Source: Prevotella sp. P5-108 (GTDB lineage: Bacteria; Bacteroidota; Bacteroidia; Bacteroidales; Bacteroidaceae). Taken from it: a stretch of DNA of 64,000 bases. The translations under genes were made by a program, and so were the position numbers. Positions 16,775 through 24,150 of the stretch are shown in pieces. Each line of letters begins with the position of its first letter. Position 1 is the stretch's first letter. Location of the stretch: assembly GCF_002251385.1 (NCBI RefSeq), contig NZ_NPJJ01000043.1:124001-188000 (forward strand), in the 5' to 3' direction. The notes beneath the pieces were generated by a model. That model saw only the letters and a program-made list of their open reading frames with translations. It was not told where the DNA came from and searched no databases.

Positions 16775-19632
16775 ATAGCACTTTTTTAGAAGCAGTAGCC
16801 AAAGACCTGTTACAGAAATATGGCAGTAACCTGTCACGAATAGCCGTTGTGTTTCCTAACAAGCGTGCTTCGCTCTTTATGAACGAATATCTGGCACGGC
16901 TGTCAGACGGTCCGTTGTGGAGTCCATGCTATACCACCATCAGCGATTTGTTCAGAGAGAAGTCAGAGTTGATGGTTTCCGACCCTATCAAGCTGGTCTG
17001 CGACCTCTATCGTTCCTATACGGAAATCACCGGTAAGGATGAGACGCTCGACCGTTTCTACGGATGGGGCCAATTGCTGCTTGCCGACTTTGATGATATC
17101 GACAAGAACATGGCCGATGCCCATAAGGTTTTTGCCAACCTTAGAGACATCCACGAATTGGACGACATAGACTACCTCTCACCAGAGCAGAAGAATATAC
17201 TCAAGTCTTTCTTCCACAATTTCGCCGACAACCATCTCTCCAAGCTCAAAGAGCGATTCCTTTCTCTTTGGTGCAATCTCGAAGAAATTTACCGTGACTT
17301 CAACCAGCGTCTCGCCGCGCAGGGGTTGGCTTACGAGGGCGCGCTGTATCGCAGTGTGGTGGAAGCCCAGGTCGACTATGAGTTCGACAAATATGTGTTC
17401 GTGGGATTCAATATGTTACAACAGGTCGAGCAGCGGCTCTTCCTCACGCTTAAAGCGCAGGGTAAGGCATGCTTCTATTGGGATTTCGACCACTATTATC
17501 TCGCCAACAACGAGGCGGGGCATTACATCAACGGCTATCTGACTCAGTTCCCCAACGAGCTGAGTATAGATGACGACACATATTACAACAACTTCAGCAA
17601 GCCCAAGGACATCACCTACATCTCATCCATGACTGAGAGTGCGCAGGCTCACTATATCAGTCAGTGGATAAGGGAAAACCATCGTATCGAAGCCGGCGCC
17701 AAGACCGCCATCGTGTTGTGCGACGAGTCGCTGCTCCAGACCGTGCTGCACTGTCTGCCCGAAGAGGTCAAGAGCATCAACATCACGACCGGATATCCCC
17801 TGTCACAGTCGCCGGTGGCTTCGTTTGTCCAGATACTGCTGCGCCTGCAGACCTATGGGCACCTCAAGAACACAGACAAGTATCGTCTGCGCGATGTAGC
17901 CAAGATACTCAAGCACCCTTATGGCCGATACATTTCCGACAGTTGTCTTGACCTGTACAAGGATTTGCAGAAATTCAACCGCTATTACCCCACGCGCTCC
18001 CAGCTGGCTCTCGATCAGGGATTGCAGCTTTTGTTTACCGACATCGACACGCTGGGCGACTGCCATAACCAGAACATTGCCCAATGGCTGACAGCCATGC
18101 TTCAGTACGTGGGCCGCAAGGCAAGCCAGGTCAACGACCCGCTTACCCAGGAGTCCATCTTCCGCATGTACACCATCATCAATCGTCTCGAAGGACTCAT
18201 TGCCTCGGGCGACCTGCAGGTCGACAAGATTACCTTTGAACGCCTGATAGCCCAACTGATACAGAGCACGACGATTCCGTTCAGAGGCGAGCCGATAGAG
18301 GGCATTCAGATTATGGGCGTGCTGGAAACCAGAAACCTGGACTTCGACCACCTGCTCGTGCTGTCAGCCTCCGACAACAATATGCCTAAGGGTGTCAACG
18401 ACTCTTCATTCATTCCCTATTCTATACGCAAGGCCTACGGGCTTACTACTATCGACCACAAGGTTGCCATCTATGCCTACTACTTTTACCGGCTTCTGCA
18501 GCGGTCGCAGGATATCACTTTGACCTACAACAAGGCTACGGAGGACGGCCAGACGGGAGAGATGAGCAGATTTATGTTGCAGATGATGGTCGAAAGTGGC
18601 CACGACATACACCACGGCATACTCACCCCAGACCAGTCGGTCAAGCAGGCGCTGTCTGGCAGTGTCATCAAGACGCCCGATTTGATGAACAAGCTCCACC
18701 AGTTGACCCAGCTCTCGCCGACAGCCATCAACCGTTACTTTTATTGCCCGCTTACCTTTTATTACAATGTAGTCGAGGGGTTGAAAGAACCCGATGAGAC
18801 GGATGAAGAGATGAAGGACAGCCGCGTCTTCGGTCTTATCTTCCACCGCAGTGCCGAACTCATCTATCAGCGACTCATGCAGAAGAGCGAGGTGATAAAG
18901 CAGGCTGACATCGACGACTTGCTCAATCACCGGGAGGTCATCGAGATGATTGTAGACCAGGCGTTCAAGGAAGAACTCTTCAAGGTCAAAGACAATTCTT
19001 ATACTCCCGAGTACAACGGATTGCAACTCATCAACCGAGGTGTGGTCATCAGCTATCTGCGCAAGATGCTCGACATCGACAGCCGTCTTACGCCGTTCCG
19101 CATCTTGGGATTGGAGAACAAGGTCGAGACAACTGTCAAATTCGACTCTACCGATGGCGAACGCGAAATCAAGGTACTCGGCTTCATCGACCGTCTGGAC
19201 GAGATTACAGATAATGACCAGCAGCAGCGCATTCGCGTTATCGATTACAAGACGGGAATGCCAGCCCGGAAGAAGGTAGAGGAGATAGCCGAGTTGTTCA
19301 GCGATGCCGACATCCACGCCAAACACACCAATTATTATCTGCAGGCTCTGCTCTACGCGTTGATTGTGAGCCACAGCCAGGAGCTCAACCAAAGCGAGCT
19401 TGCAGTCAGCCCGGCACTTATGTTCATCCAGAACATGAGCGACGAGCAGTACGACCCCACGCTCAAGCTGGGTGACTCACTTATGGTCAGGGCTACAGAT
19501 TACGAGGATGAGTTTATGGACGGACTCAGGCTGACTCTGCGTGAAATCTATGATGCCGACATCCCCTTTGAACCCACAAAAGACCAGAAAAGATGTGCCA
19601 ATTGCATATATAGCAATCTTTGCAAAAGATGA
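16771..19632 (+). CDS. addB: AddB-type nuclease subunit with iron-sulfur cluster motif
   Basis: 953 residues. The N-terminal inactive helicase-like region starts RIAVVFPNKRASLFMNEYL. The C-terminal PD-(D/E)XK nuclease domain has the active-site stretch RVIDYKTGMP. Four cysteines form the AddB-type 4Fe-4S pattern: Cys659 (YFYCPL) and the C-terminal C-x2-C-x5-C at 942, 945 and 951. Family knowledge says this cluster staples the nuclease domain. It forms the heterodimer with AddA, whose stop codon it overlaps (ATGA). Database names for such proteins are often just PD-(D/E)XK nuclease family protein. Confidence 0.88.
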   Translation: MNSTFLEAVAKDLLQKYGSNLSRIAVVFPNKRASLFMNEYLARLSDGPLWSPCYTTISDLFREKSELMVSDPIKLVCDLYRSYTEITGKDETLDRFYGWGQLLLADFDDIDKNMADAHKVFANLRDIHELDDIDYLSPEQKNILKSFFHNFADNHLSKLKERFLSLWCNLEEIYRDFNQRLAAQGLAYEGALYRSVVEAQVDYEFDKYVFVGFNMLQQVEQRLFLTLKAQGKACFYWDFDHYYLANNEAGHYINGYLTQFPNELSIDDDTYYNNFSKPKDITYISSMTESAQAHYISQWIRENHRIEAGAKTAIVLCDESLLQTVLHCLPEEVKSINITTGYPLSQSPVASFVQILLRLQTYGHLKNTDKYRLRDVAKILKHPYGRYISDSCLDLYKDLQKFNRYYPTRSQLALDQGLQLLFTDIDTLGDCHNQNIAQWLTAMLQYVGRKASQVNDPLTQESIFRMYTIINRLEGLIASGDLQVDKITFERLIAQLIQSTTIPFRGEPIEGIQIMGVLETRNLDFDHLLVLSASDNNMPKGVNDSSFIPYSIRKAYGLTTIDHKVAIYAYYFYRLLQRSQDITLTYNKATEDGQTGEMSRFMLQMMVESGHDIHHGILTPDQSVKQALSGSVIKTPDLMNKLHQLTQLSPTAINRYFYCPLTFYYNVVEGLKEPDETDEEMKDSRVFGLIFHRSAELIYQRLMQKSEVIKQADIDDLLNHREVIEMIVDQAFKEELFKVKDNSYTPEYNGLQLINRGVVISYLRKMLDIDSRLTPFRILGLENKVETTVKFDSTDGEREIKVLGFIDRLDEITDNDQQQRIRVIDYKTGMPARKKVEEIAELFSDADIHAKHTNYYLQALLYALIVSHSQELNQSELAVSPALMFIQNMSDEQYDPTLKLGDSLMVRATDYEDEFMDGLRLTLREIYDADIPFEPTKDQKRCANCIYSNLCKR

Positions 19633-19650
19633 AAAAAATACCAGCAATTC

Positions 19651-19682
19651 CTTGGTTATATTCGAAATTAATATTACTTTTG
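19651..19682 (+). promoter_or_regulatory. Promoter of tRNA-Ser
   Basis: CTTG (19651-19654), 20 bp, TACTTTTG (19675-19682). It ends 10 bases before the mature tRNA. Confidence 0.65.
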
Positions 19683-19692
19683 CAGCGGTTAA

Positions 19693-19781
19693 GGAAGATT
19701 GGCAGAGTGACCGAATGCGCTGGACTCGAAATCCGGTATACCCTTTTCCGGGTATCGGGGGTTTGAATCCCTCATCTTCCG
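19693..19781 (+). tRNA. tRNA-Ser (anticodon CGA)
   Basis: 89-nt class II tRNA. Acceptor GGAAGAT pairs with ATCTTCC with discriminator G. Anticodon stem CTGGA/TCCGG encloses loop CTCGAAA (anticodon CGA), followed by a long variable arm (TACCCTTTTCCGGGTA) and a T-loop with TTTGAAT. CCA is not encoded (GCAAA follows). It reads UCG codons. Confidence 0.97.
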
Positions 19782-19801
19782 CAAAGCGATGGAAATGATA
19801 A

Positions 19802-19833
19802 AGGCTCCAAGTAACAACTTGGGGCTTTTTTCA
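19802..19833 (+). terminator. Terminator after tRNA-Ser
   Basis: GCTCCAAGT / ACTTGGGGC stem with a small loop and a TTTTTT tail, 20 bases beyond the tRNA. Confidence 0.85.
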
Positions 19834-20198
19834 TAGCCATAACCTTAATCGTCGGCAGCAGCCCGACACGAGTCACACGTTTTTCCATACCGTTTCCCGC
19901 TGATTAAGTCATCACTATAATCTTTAGACATGGCACATGTTTCACACCATTGTAGTCCATATACACCGAGTCCAACTATAAAATGGATGCAAAGCGCGAA
20001 ATGGGTAATTCAAACTTTGAAATCATAATTGCAAAGTACGAAACCACTGTTTCAAACCCAGAAATCAGAAAAAAGATGATGGCGGACGGTTTGGATATGG
20101 GCTGGTTATCAATTGGACTGATGGGGCAACGGATATCGGGGCAGGTTGGGGGAGTGGTGTTGATAGGCGTGGCGATAGAGCCGAGAGGTATAGACACG
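19834..20198. other. Intergenic region with a relic-like repeat, no convincing gene
   Basis: The only open frame (19983-20216, 77 codons) runs into the downstream tRNA terminator and resembles nothing I know. It contains the segment 19997-20053, which is about 72% identical without gaps to 35376-35432 (see that feature). Otherwise I see no RNA or mobile-element signature. Confidence 0.5.
19997..20053 (+). repeat. Copy A of a degenerate 57-bp dispersed intergenic repeat
   Basis: By hand count 41 of 57 positions match 35376-35432 with no gap; both begin CGAAATGG and end GTTTC. In one shared frame both read as related peptides (E-M-x-N-x-N-x-E ... A-K-x-E-x-T-V-S). A shorter inverted match lies at 48624-48660. 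Origin unknown. Confidence 0.45.
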
Positions 20199-20240
20199 AA
20201 AAAAGCATCATACTGAACCCATCGGTATTCGTATGATGCT
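20199..20240 (-). terminator. Terminator of the tRNA-Pro pair
   Basis: Inverted repeat AGCATCATAC (20204-20213) / GTATGATGCT (20231-20240); on the minus strand it is followed by TTTTTTCG. It lies just beyond the distal tRNA-Pro. Confidence 0.85.
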
Positions 20241-20245
20241 TGCTG

Positions 20246-20322
20246 TGGTCGGGGCGACAGGATTCGAACCTGCGACCACCTGGTCCCAAACCAGGAGCGC
20301 TACCGGGCTGCGCTACACCCCG
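20246..20322 (-). tRNA. tRNA-Pro (anticodon TGG), distal copy, CCA encoded
   Basis: Acceptor CGGGGTG/CGCCCCG with discriminator A. Anticodon stem CCTGG/CCAGG encloses loop TTTGGGA (anticodon TGG); T-arm GGTTCGAATCC. The 3' CCA is encoded (20246-20248). The mature body is identical to the copy 100 bp away. Confidence 0.97.
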
Positions 20323-20348
20323 CACAAGGAAATGAGTGAAGATAATAG

Positions 20349-20422
20349 TCGGGGCGACAGGATTCGAACCTGCGACCACCTGGTCCCAAACCAGGAGCGC
20401 TACCGGGCTGCGCTACACCCCG
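20349..20422 (-). tRNA. tRNA-Pro (anticodon TGG), proximal copy, CCA not encoded
   Basis: Same mature sequence as the distal copy, offset by exactly 100 bp. The bases after the discriminator read CTA instead of CCA, so this copy needs the CCA-adding enzyme. It is transcribed first from the promoter box at 20451-20458. Confidence 0.97.
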
Positions 20423-20450
20423 CTTTATCTGATTCTCATTTTTGCGACTG

Positions 20451-20458
20451 CAAAGGTA
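20451..20458 (-). promoter_or_regulatory. -7 box of the tRNA-Pro pair
   Basis: TACCTTTG on the minus strand, 28 bases before the first tRNA-Pro. No good -33 TTTG is seen at the usual distance. Confidence 0.55.
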
Positions 20459-20667
20459 CGCATTAATTTTCTAATATCCATATAATTTCCCATATTTTTC
20501 ATGACAAAATGTGCCATTTTAGGTTTTGAATGACCGATTTGGCAGCATTATGCGTCATTTTGTCAGTCGCAGAGCTGTGGGAATGTTTTTTGCAAAAATG
20601 ATAGTGACAGACGGTAATCGTCTGGATGACTATAAATGAATATAAACTAATAATGGAGGAAAATATT

Positions 20668-21090
20668 ATGATGTACCCAACACGTAACAACTGGTTAGAC
20701 TCTGCTTTTGATGAGTTCTTTGACAACAATGGTATGCTGCGCACCAACACTACAGCGCCTGCTGTAAACGTAAAGGTCAATGCATTGGAATATACTATGG
20801 AGATTGCCGCACCGGGCATCAAGAAGGAATATTGCCGGATAAGCCTTAACAAGGATAACAATCTTGTTGTAAACATCGAGAACAAGATGGAGCACAAGCA
20901 GGAAGAGCGTAATGAGCACTACCTGCGTCGCGAGTTCTCTTACGGCAACTACGAGCAAGCCTACATCCTGCCCGAAGATGTAGACCGTGAGAAGATTTCA
21001 GCCAAGGTCGAAGACGGCATACTGACAATAGTTCTGCCCAAGTTCAACAAGGAAGATGTCAAGGTAGAACGTCAAATCAAAATCGGATAA
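20668..21090 (+). CDS. Small heat-shock protein, Hsp20/alpha-crystallin family
   Basis: 140 residues. The alpha-crystallin domain covers about 35-130 (VNALEYTMEIAAPGIKKEY to VEDGILTIVLPKF, with the G-I-L-T-I motif), and the end VKVERQIKIG resembles the I-x-I tail. It is an ATP-independent holdase that keeps unfolded proteins soluble. I place the start at 20668 because GGAGGA (20655-20660) sits 7 bases upstream, a clear Shine-Dalgarno, which is unusual here; an in-frame ATG at 20626 would put that site inside the gene. It is monocistronic, between tRNA-Pro and a convergent flavoprotein gene. Confidence 0.93.
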   Translation: MMYPTRNNWLDSAFDEFFDNNGMLRTNTTAPAVNVKVNALEYTMEIAAPGIKKEYCRISLNKDNNLVVNIENKMEHKQEERNEHYLRREFSYGNYEQAYILPEDVDREKISAKVEDGILTIVLPKFNKEDVKVERQIKIG

Positions 21091-21109
21091 TCTGAAACAA
21101 AAATAGATG

Positions 21110-21136
21110 GGGGATGCAGCTCACAGCTGCATCCCC
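21110..21136. terminator. Hairpin terminator between convergent hsp20 and flavoprotein genes
   Basis: 12-bp perfect stem GGGGATGCAGCT / AGCTGCATCCCC with a 3-base loop. T-runs are imperfect on both sides (TGTTTCGTTTT; CATCTATTTTTG on the minus strand), so it probably serves both directions. Confidence 0.8.
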
Positions 21137-21145
21137 TGTTTCGTT

Positions 21146-22390
21146 TTAGGCCTTACCGATATTCATGCCCACAACATAGCCCATGGTCCATGCCGCCTGG
21201 AGGTTAAAACCTCCGGTGATGCCATCGACATCGGTCACTTCGCCTGCGAAAAACAGGTGTGTGCAGTGCTTGCTCTCCAAGGTATTGAGGTTGAGTTCGC
21301 CCAAGGCTACGCCGCCACAGGTGACAAACTCGTCCTTGAATTTGCCCTTGCCGGCGATGGCATACTGGTCATTGGTAAGCGTGTCTATCAACTTGTTAAT
21401 CATCTTCTTGCCCAGTTCTCCCATACGCCGGTCGGCGGGGCATCCACACTTCTCCAGAATGTATGTCCACAGCCGAGATGTAAGGTTGAACGGGTGTAAA
21501 TTGCCCGCCATCTTATTCGCGTTGCTGGCTATAAACATATAGAACTCCTGCTCGACCTCAGGATGATGCGTGCGGTTAATCCAGTTGACCGCCAAAGTGG
21601 AGTGATAATCGGCATCGTGAAGAAAGCGGGCGGCATAGGATGACAGTTTCAGCACGGCAGGTCCGCTCACGCCCCAATGGGTGATAAGCAACGGTCCTTC
21701 GGCTTTGAACTTGGTGGAAGGAATAGAGACTGTGACAGGATTGACCACGGTTCCCATCATGCTCTGCAGTCTGCGGTCATTGATGGTCAGCGTGAAAAGC
21801 GAGGCTACTGGCGATTCCAGTTTACGTACCACCGGTGACAAAAACTCCAAGCCCTTCATTTGAGGTGAGCCGCCAGTCGTTACAGCCACGCGGTCATAAT
21901 GTTGCTTCTGCGTAGCGCCTGCCTGCCCGCATGTAGAGGTAATGCACAGCTTCCCGTCGGGCGTTTGCTCTATGCTCGTGATGGTGCATCCGAGTCTGAA
22001 CTTCACTCCCAACTGTCGAGCGGTAGAGATGAGGCAGTCTATGATGGACTGCGAGTCTTGCGACTGCGGAAAAACGCAGTTGTCCTCTTGTGTTACAAGG
22101 GGCACGCCATGGTCTTCAAACCACTGATAGACATCATCGTAATCGAAAGTGTTGAACAAACGCTTTATAAGCTTATGCCCGCGTGGATAGGCATTGCTCA
22201 AGTCGGCAATATCTGCAAACGAATTGGTAAGATTGCATCTTCCGCCACCGGTAATTGCCACCTTGGCCAGCAGCTTGTTGTTCTTCTCAAAGATGCAGAC
22301 ATCTGTGTCAGGATAATAGTGCTTGGCGGTAATGGCAGCAAACAATCCGGCTGCGCCTCCGCCGACGATGGCGATATGCAGAGTAGGCAT
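21146..22390 (-). CDS. YhiN/HI0933-family NAD(P)/FAD-dependent oxidoreductase
   Basis: 414 residues. The N-terminal FAD-binding Rossmann motif is IVGGGAAGLFAAI (8-20). It is followed by NNKLLAKVAITGGGRCNLTN, the signature of HI0933-like flavoproteins, and a C-terminal GEVTDVDGITGGFNLQAAW that closes the FAD site. The physiological substrate of this widespread family is unknown. It lies 2 bases after the acetyltransferase gene on the same strand, so the two form an operon, though I see no functional link. It converges on hsp20 with a shared hairpin between. Confidence 0.92.
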   Translation of the reverse strand: MPTLHIAIVGGGAAGLFAAITAKHYYPDTDVCIFEKNNKLLAKVAITGGGRCNLTNSFADIADLSNAYPRGHKLIKRLFNTFDYDDVYQWFEDHGVPLVTQEDNCVFPQSQDSQSIIDCLISTARQLGVKFRLGCTITSIEQTPDGKLCITSTCGQAGATQKQHYDRVAVTTGGSPQMKGLEFLSPVVRKLESPVASLFTLTINDRRLQSMMGTVVNPVTVSIPSTKFKAEGPLLITHWGVSGPAVLKLSSYAARFLHDADYHSTLAVNWINRTHHPEVEQEFYMFIASNANKMAGNLHPFNLTSRLWTYILEKCGCPADRRMGELGKKMINKLIDTLTNDQYAIAGKGKFKDEFVTCGGVALGELNLNTLESKHCTHLFFAGEVTDVDGITGGFNLQAAWTMGYVVGMNIGKA

Positions 22391-22392
22391 GG

Positions 22393-22956
22393 TCAGGTGC
22401 GGTCTATATGTTTGATGACTTTGCAGGGGTTGCCTACGGCAATACTGTTGGCTGGAATGTCATGGGTAACCACCGAGCCGGCTCCTATGGTGCAGTTGTC
22501 GCCAATGGTGACGCCAGGCAGAATAGTCACGCTACCGCCTATCCAGACCGAGTTGCCGATGGTGATGGGGCGCGCCCATTCCACTCCTTTGTTTCGCTCT
22601 TCGGGATTGGTGGGGTGGCAAGCCGTGTATAGGCTCACATTGGGGCCGATGAAGACATGGTCGCCTATCTTGACAGGGGCTTCGTCGAGAATGGTAAGGT
22701 TGAAGTTGGAAAAGAAGAAGTCGCCCACCTCGATATTGCGGCCATAATCGCAATAGAAGGGCTGGTTGACGATGGGCCTGACACCACACTTGCCGAGCAG
22801 GGCTCTGATGGCTTTTTCCTTGTTTGTATAATCGGAAGGTCTGATTTGGTTATACTGCCATACCAAGTCCTTGACCCTGTTCAATTCGTTGATGAGTTCC
22901 GGGGCGAGAGCGTCATACACCTCTCCGCTCACCATCTTTTGCCACGAATCTGTCAT
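22393..22956 (-). CDS. Sugar O-acetyltransferase (maltose/galactoside acetyltransferase family)
   Basis: 187 residues from MTDSWQKMVSGEVYDA, the usual start of Maa/LacA proteins; an upstream in-frame ATG would add 21 residues with no family counterpart. The N-terminal Mac domain (about 5-58) precedes a left-handed hexapeptide-repeat beta-helix (VGDFFFSNFNLTILD to CTIGAGSVVTHDIPANS). The catalytic His lies in ACHPTN. It transfers acetyl from acetyl-CoA to a sugar hydroxyl; the exact sugar is unknown. Operon partner of the flavoprotein downstream. Confidence 0.92.
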   Translation of the reverse strand: MTDSWQKMVSGEVYDALAPELINELNRVKDLVWQYNQIRPSDYTNKEKAIRALLGKCGVRPIVNQPFYCDYGRNIEVGDFFFSNFNLTILDEAPVKIGDHVFIGPNVSLYTACHPTNPEERNKGVEWARPITIGNSVWIGGSVTILPGVTIGDNCTIGAGSVVTHDIPANSIAVGNPCKVIKHIDRT

Positions 22957-23045
22957 AAATGTGTCGCTGTATGCTATGAAACGATGTGTAAATAAACAAA
23001 AAATGCTCTGCATCATCATGATTACAGAACATCTCTACATATTTG

Positions 23046-23116
23046 AGCGGAATACGGGAATCGAACCCGCCTCCCAGGCTTGGGAAGCCCGTGCACTACC
23101 GATGTGCTAATTCCGC
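23046..23116 (-). tRNA. tRNA-Gly (anticodon CCC)
   Basis: 71-nt body. Acceptor GCGGAAT/ATTCCGC with discriminator T. Anticodon stem CGGGC/GCCTG with loop TTCCCAA (anticodon CCC); T-arm GTTCGATTCCC. CCA is not encoded. It follows tRNA-Thr on the same strand. Confidence 0.96.
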
Positions 23117-23134
23117 TTATACTTACTCCTGAAA

Positions 23135-23210
<76 letters not shown>

Positions 23211-23221
23211 AATTTCGCTTG

Positions 23222-23252
23222 CAAAGATAAGCGTTTTTTCCGTAATATCAAA
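23222..23252 (-). promoter_or_regulatory. Promoter of the tRNA-Thr/tRNA-Gly unit
   Basis: On the minus strand TATCTTTG (23222-23229) and TTTG (23249-23252), 19 bp apart. It lies 11 bases before tRNA-Thr. Confidence 0.7.
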
Positions 23253-23342
23253 ATAAAGGGGAATAAAAAGTTTGAGCCATACCCGATTAATCATCCCAGC
23301 CACCGCGCAGACAATATTTGTGGCAAAAAAGTTGGTCAAACC

Positions 23343-23374
23343 TTTGGCAGTGTCGGCTAAAATGTATACCTTTG
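23343..23374 (+). promoter_or_regulatory. Promoter of tRNA-Tyr
   Basis: Near-perfect Bacteroidetes promoter: TTTG (23343-23346), 20 bp, TACCTTTG (23367-23374), 17 bases before the tRNA. Confidence 0.8.
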
Positions 23375-23391
23375 CACTCGCAATTGAGCAA

Positions 23392-23474
23392 GGGTGGTTA
23401 CCAGAGTGGCCAAATGGGGCAGACTGTAAATCTGCTGGCTTTCGCCTTCGGTGGTTCGAATCCATCACCACCCA
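23392..23474 (+). tRNA. tRNA-Tyr (anticodon GTA)
   Basis: 83-nt class II tRNA. Acceptor GGGTGGT/ACCACCC with discriminator A. Anticodon stem GCAGA/TCTGC with loop CTGTAAA (anticodon GTA), a variable arm, and T-arm GGTTCGAATCC. CCA is not encoded (CAT follows). The phosphoesterase gene begins 25 bases later and may be on the same transcript. Confidence 0.97.
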
Positions 23475-23499
23475 CATCTTTTACCAAATATTTATTAGA

Positions 23500-24039
23500 A
23501 TGAAATATTTGATTGTTTCCGATATCCACGGTTGTTTTCCCACTTTACAACAAGTTTTGTCTTATTATGATTCCGCAAGTTGCGATATGTTGCTCATCTT
23601 GGGCGATATCCTCAATTACGGTCCTCGCAATGGTTTGCCCGAAGGGTTGAACCCAAAACTTATAGCCGAGACGCTGAACGCAATGGCAGACAAGATAGTA
23701 GCCATACGTGGAAACTGTGACTCGGAGGTAGACCAGATGCTGCTCGATTTCCCCATCATGGCAGATTATGCTCTGGTGGTCGACAATGGGCGCAGGCTGC
23801 TGCTCACCCATGGCCATAAATATAATAAGGAGAACATGTTGCCTGGCAAATATGACGTCGTGTTCAGTGGGCATACGCATCTGTGGACTCTGGAGAATGA
23901 AGAAGGCACTGTATTCTGCAATACCGGTTCTATCACATTCCCCAAAGGAGGCAACGTGCCAACATTCGCCATCTACGAAGATGGAGTGGTCGAAATACAC
24001 CATCTCAATGGCGAATTGCTGAAAAGCATTGGTTTATAA
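23500..24039 (+). CDS. YfcE-type metallophosphodiesterase
   Basis: 179 residues from MKYLIVSDIHG. The calcineurin-like two-metal site is complete: D8 and H10 in SDIHG, LGDILNYG, RGNCD, LTHGHKYN and FSGHTHLW. This matches the YfcE/MJ0936 family of small phosphodiesterases, whose natural substrate is unsettled. A longer in-frame reading would translate through the tRNA-Tyr gene, which rules out the earlier starts. It has no visible promoter of its own, so it is probably a read-through product of the tRNA-Tyr promoter. Confidence 0.93.
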   Translation: MKYLIVSDIHGCFPTLQQVLSYYDSASCDMLLILGDILNYGPRNGLPEGLNPKLIAETLNAMADKIVAIRGNCDSEVDQMLLDFPIMADYALVVDNGRRLLLTHGHKYNKENMLPGKYDVVFSGHTHLWTLENEEGTVFCNTGSITFPKGGNVPTFAIYEDGVVEIHHLNGELLKSIGL

Positions 24040-24054
24040 AAATACCGGATAGAT

Positions 24055-24088
24055 AAAAAGGGTGCATCAATATGTAATTGATACACCC
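24055..24088 (-). terminator. Terminator of the transporter-smORF-thrE operon
   Basis: Imperfect stem around TATGTAA (GGGTGCATCAA / TTGATACACCC). Only the minus-strand reading is followed by a T-run (CTTTTTATC). It lies beyond the terminator of the opposing gene. Confidence 0.75.
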
Positions 24089-24115
24089 TCAAATGATATA
24101 ATATGGAGTGAATTA

Positions 24116-24150
24116 ATGTCGGCGTCCTGTCACAGGTGGCCGACATTTTT
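24116..24150 (+). terminator. Terminator of the phosphoesterase gene
   Basis: Stem ATGTCGGC (24116-24123) / GCCGACAT (24139-24146) followed by TTTTTATTT on the plus strand only. It overlaps the thrE-type stop codon. Confidence 0.75.

Noticed and set aside
19983-20216. 77-codon open frame after tRNA-Ser
   Set aside because: No family resemblance or start signals; its end runs into the tRNA-Pro terminator hairpin. Part of it is the degenerate repeat.
20246-20422. Long exact direct repeat that could suggest a mobile-element end or a CRISPR-like unit
   Set aside because: Both units fold as complete tRNA-Pro genes; only two copies and no spacer pattern.
23272-23499. N-terminal extension of the phosphoesterase through the tRNA-Tyr gene
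   Set aside because: It would translate the tRNA and its promoter; the family start MKYLIVSDIHG lies at 23500.
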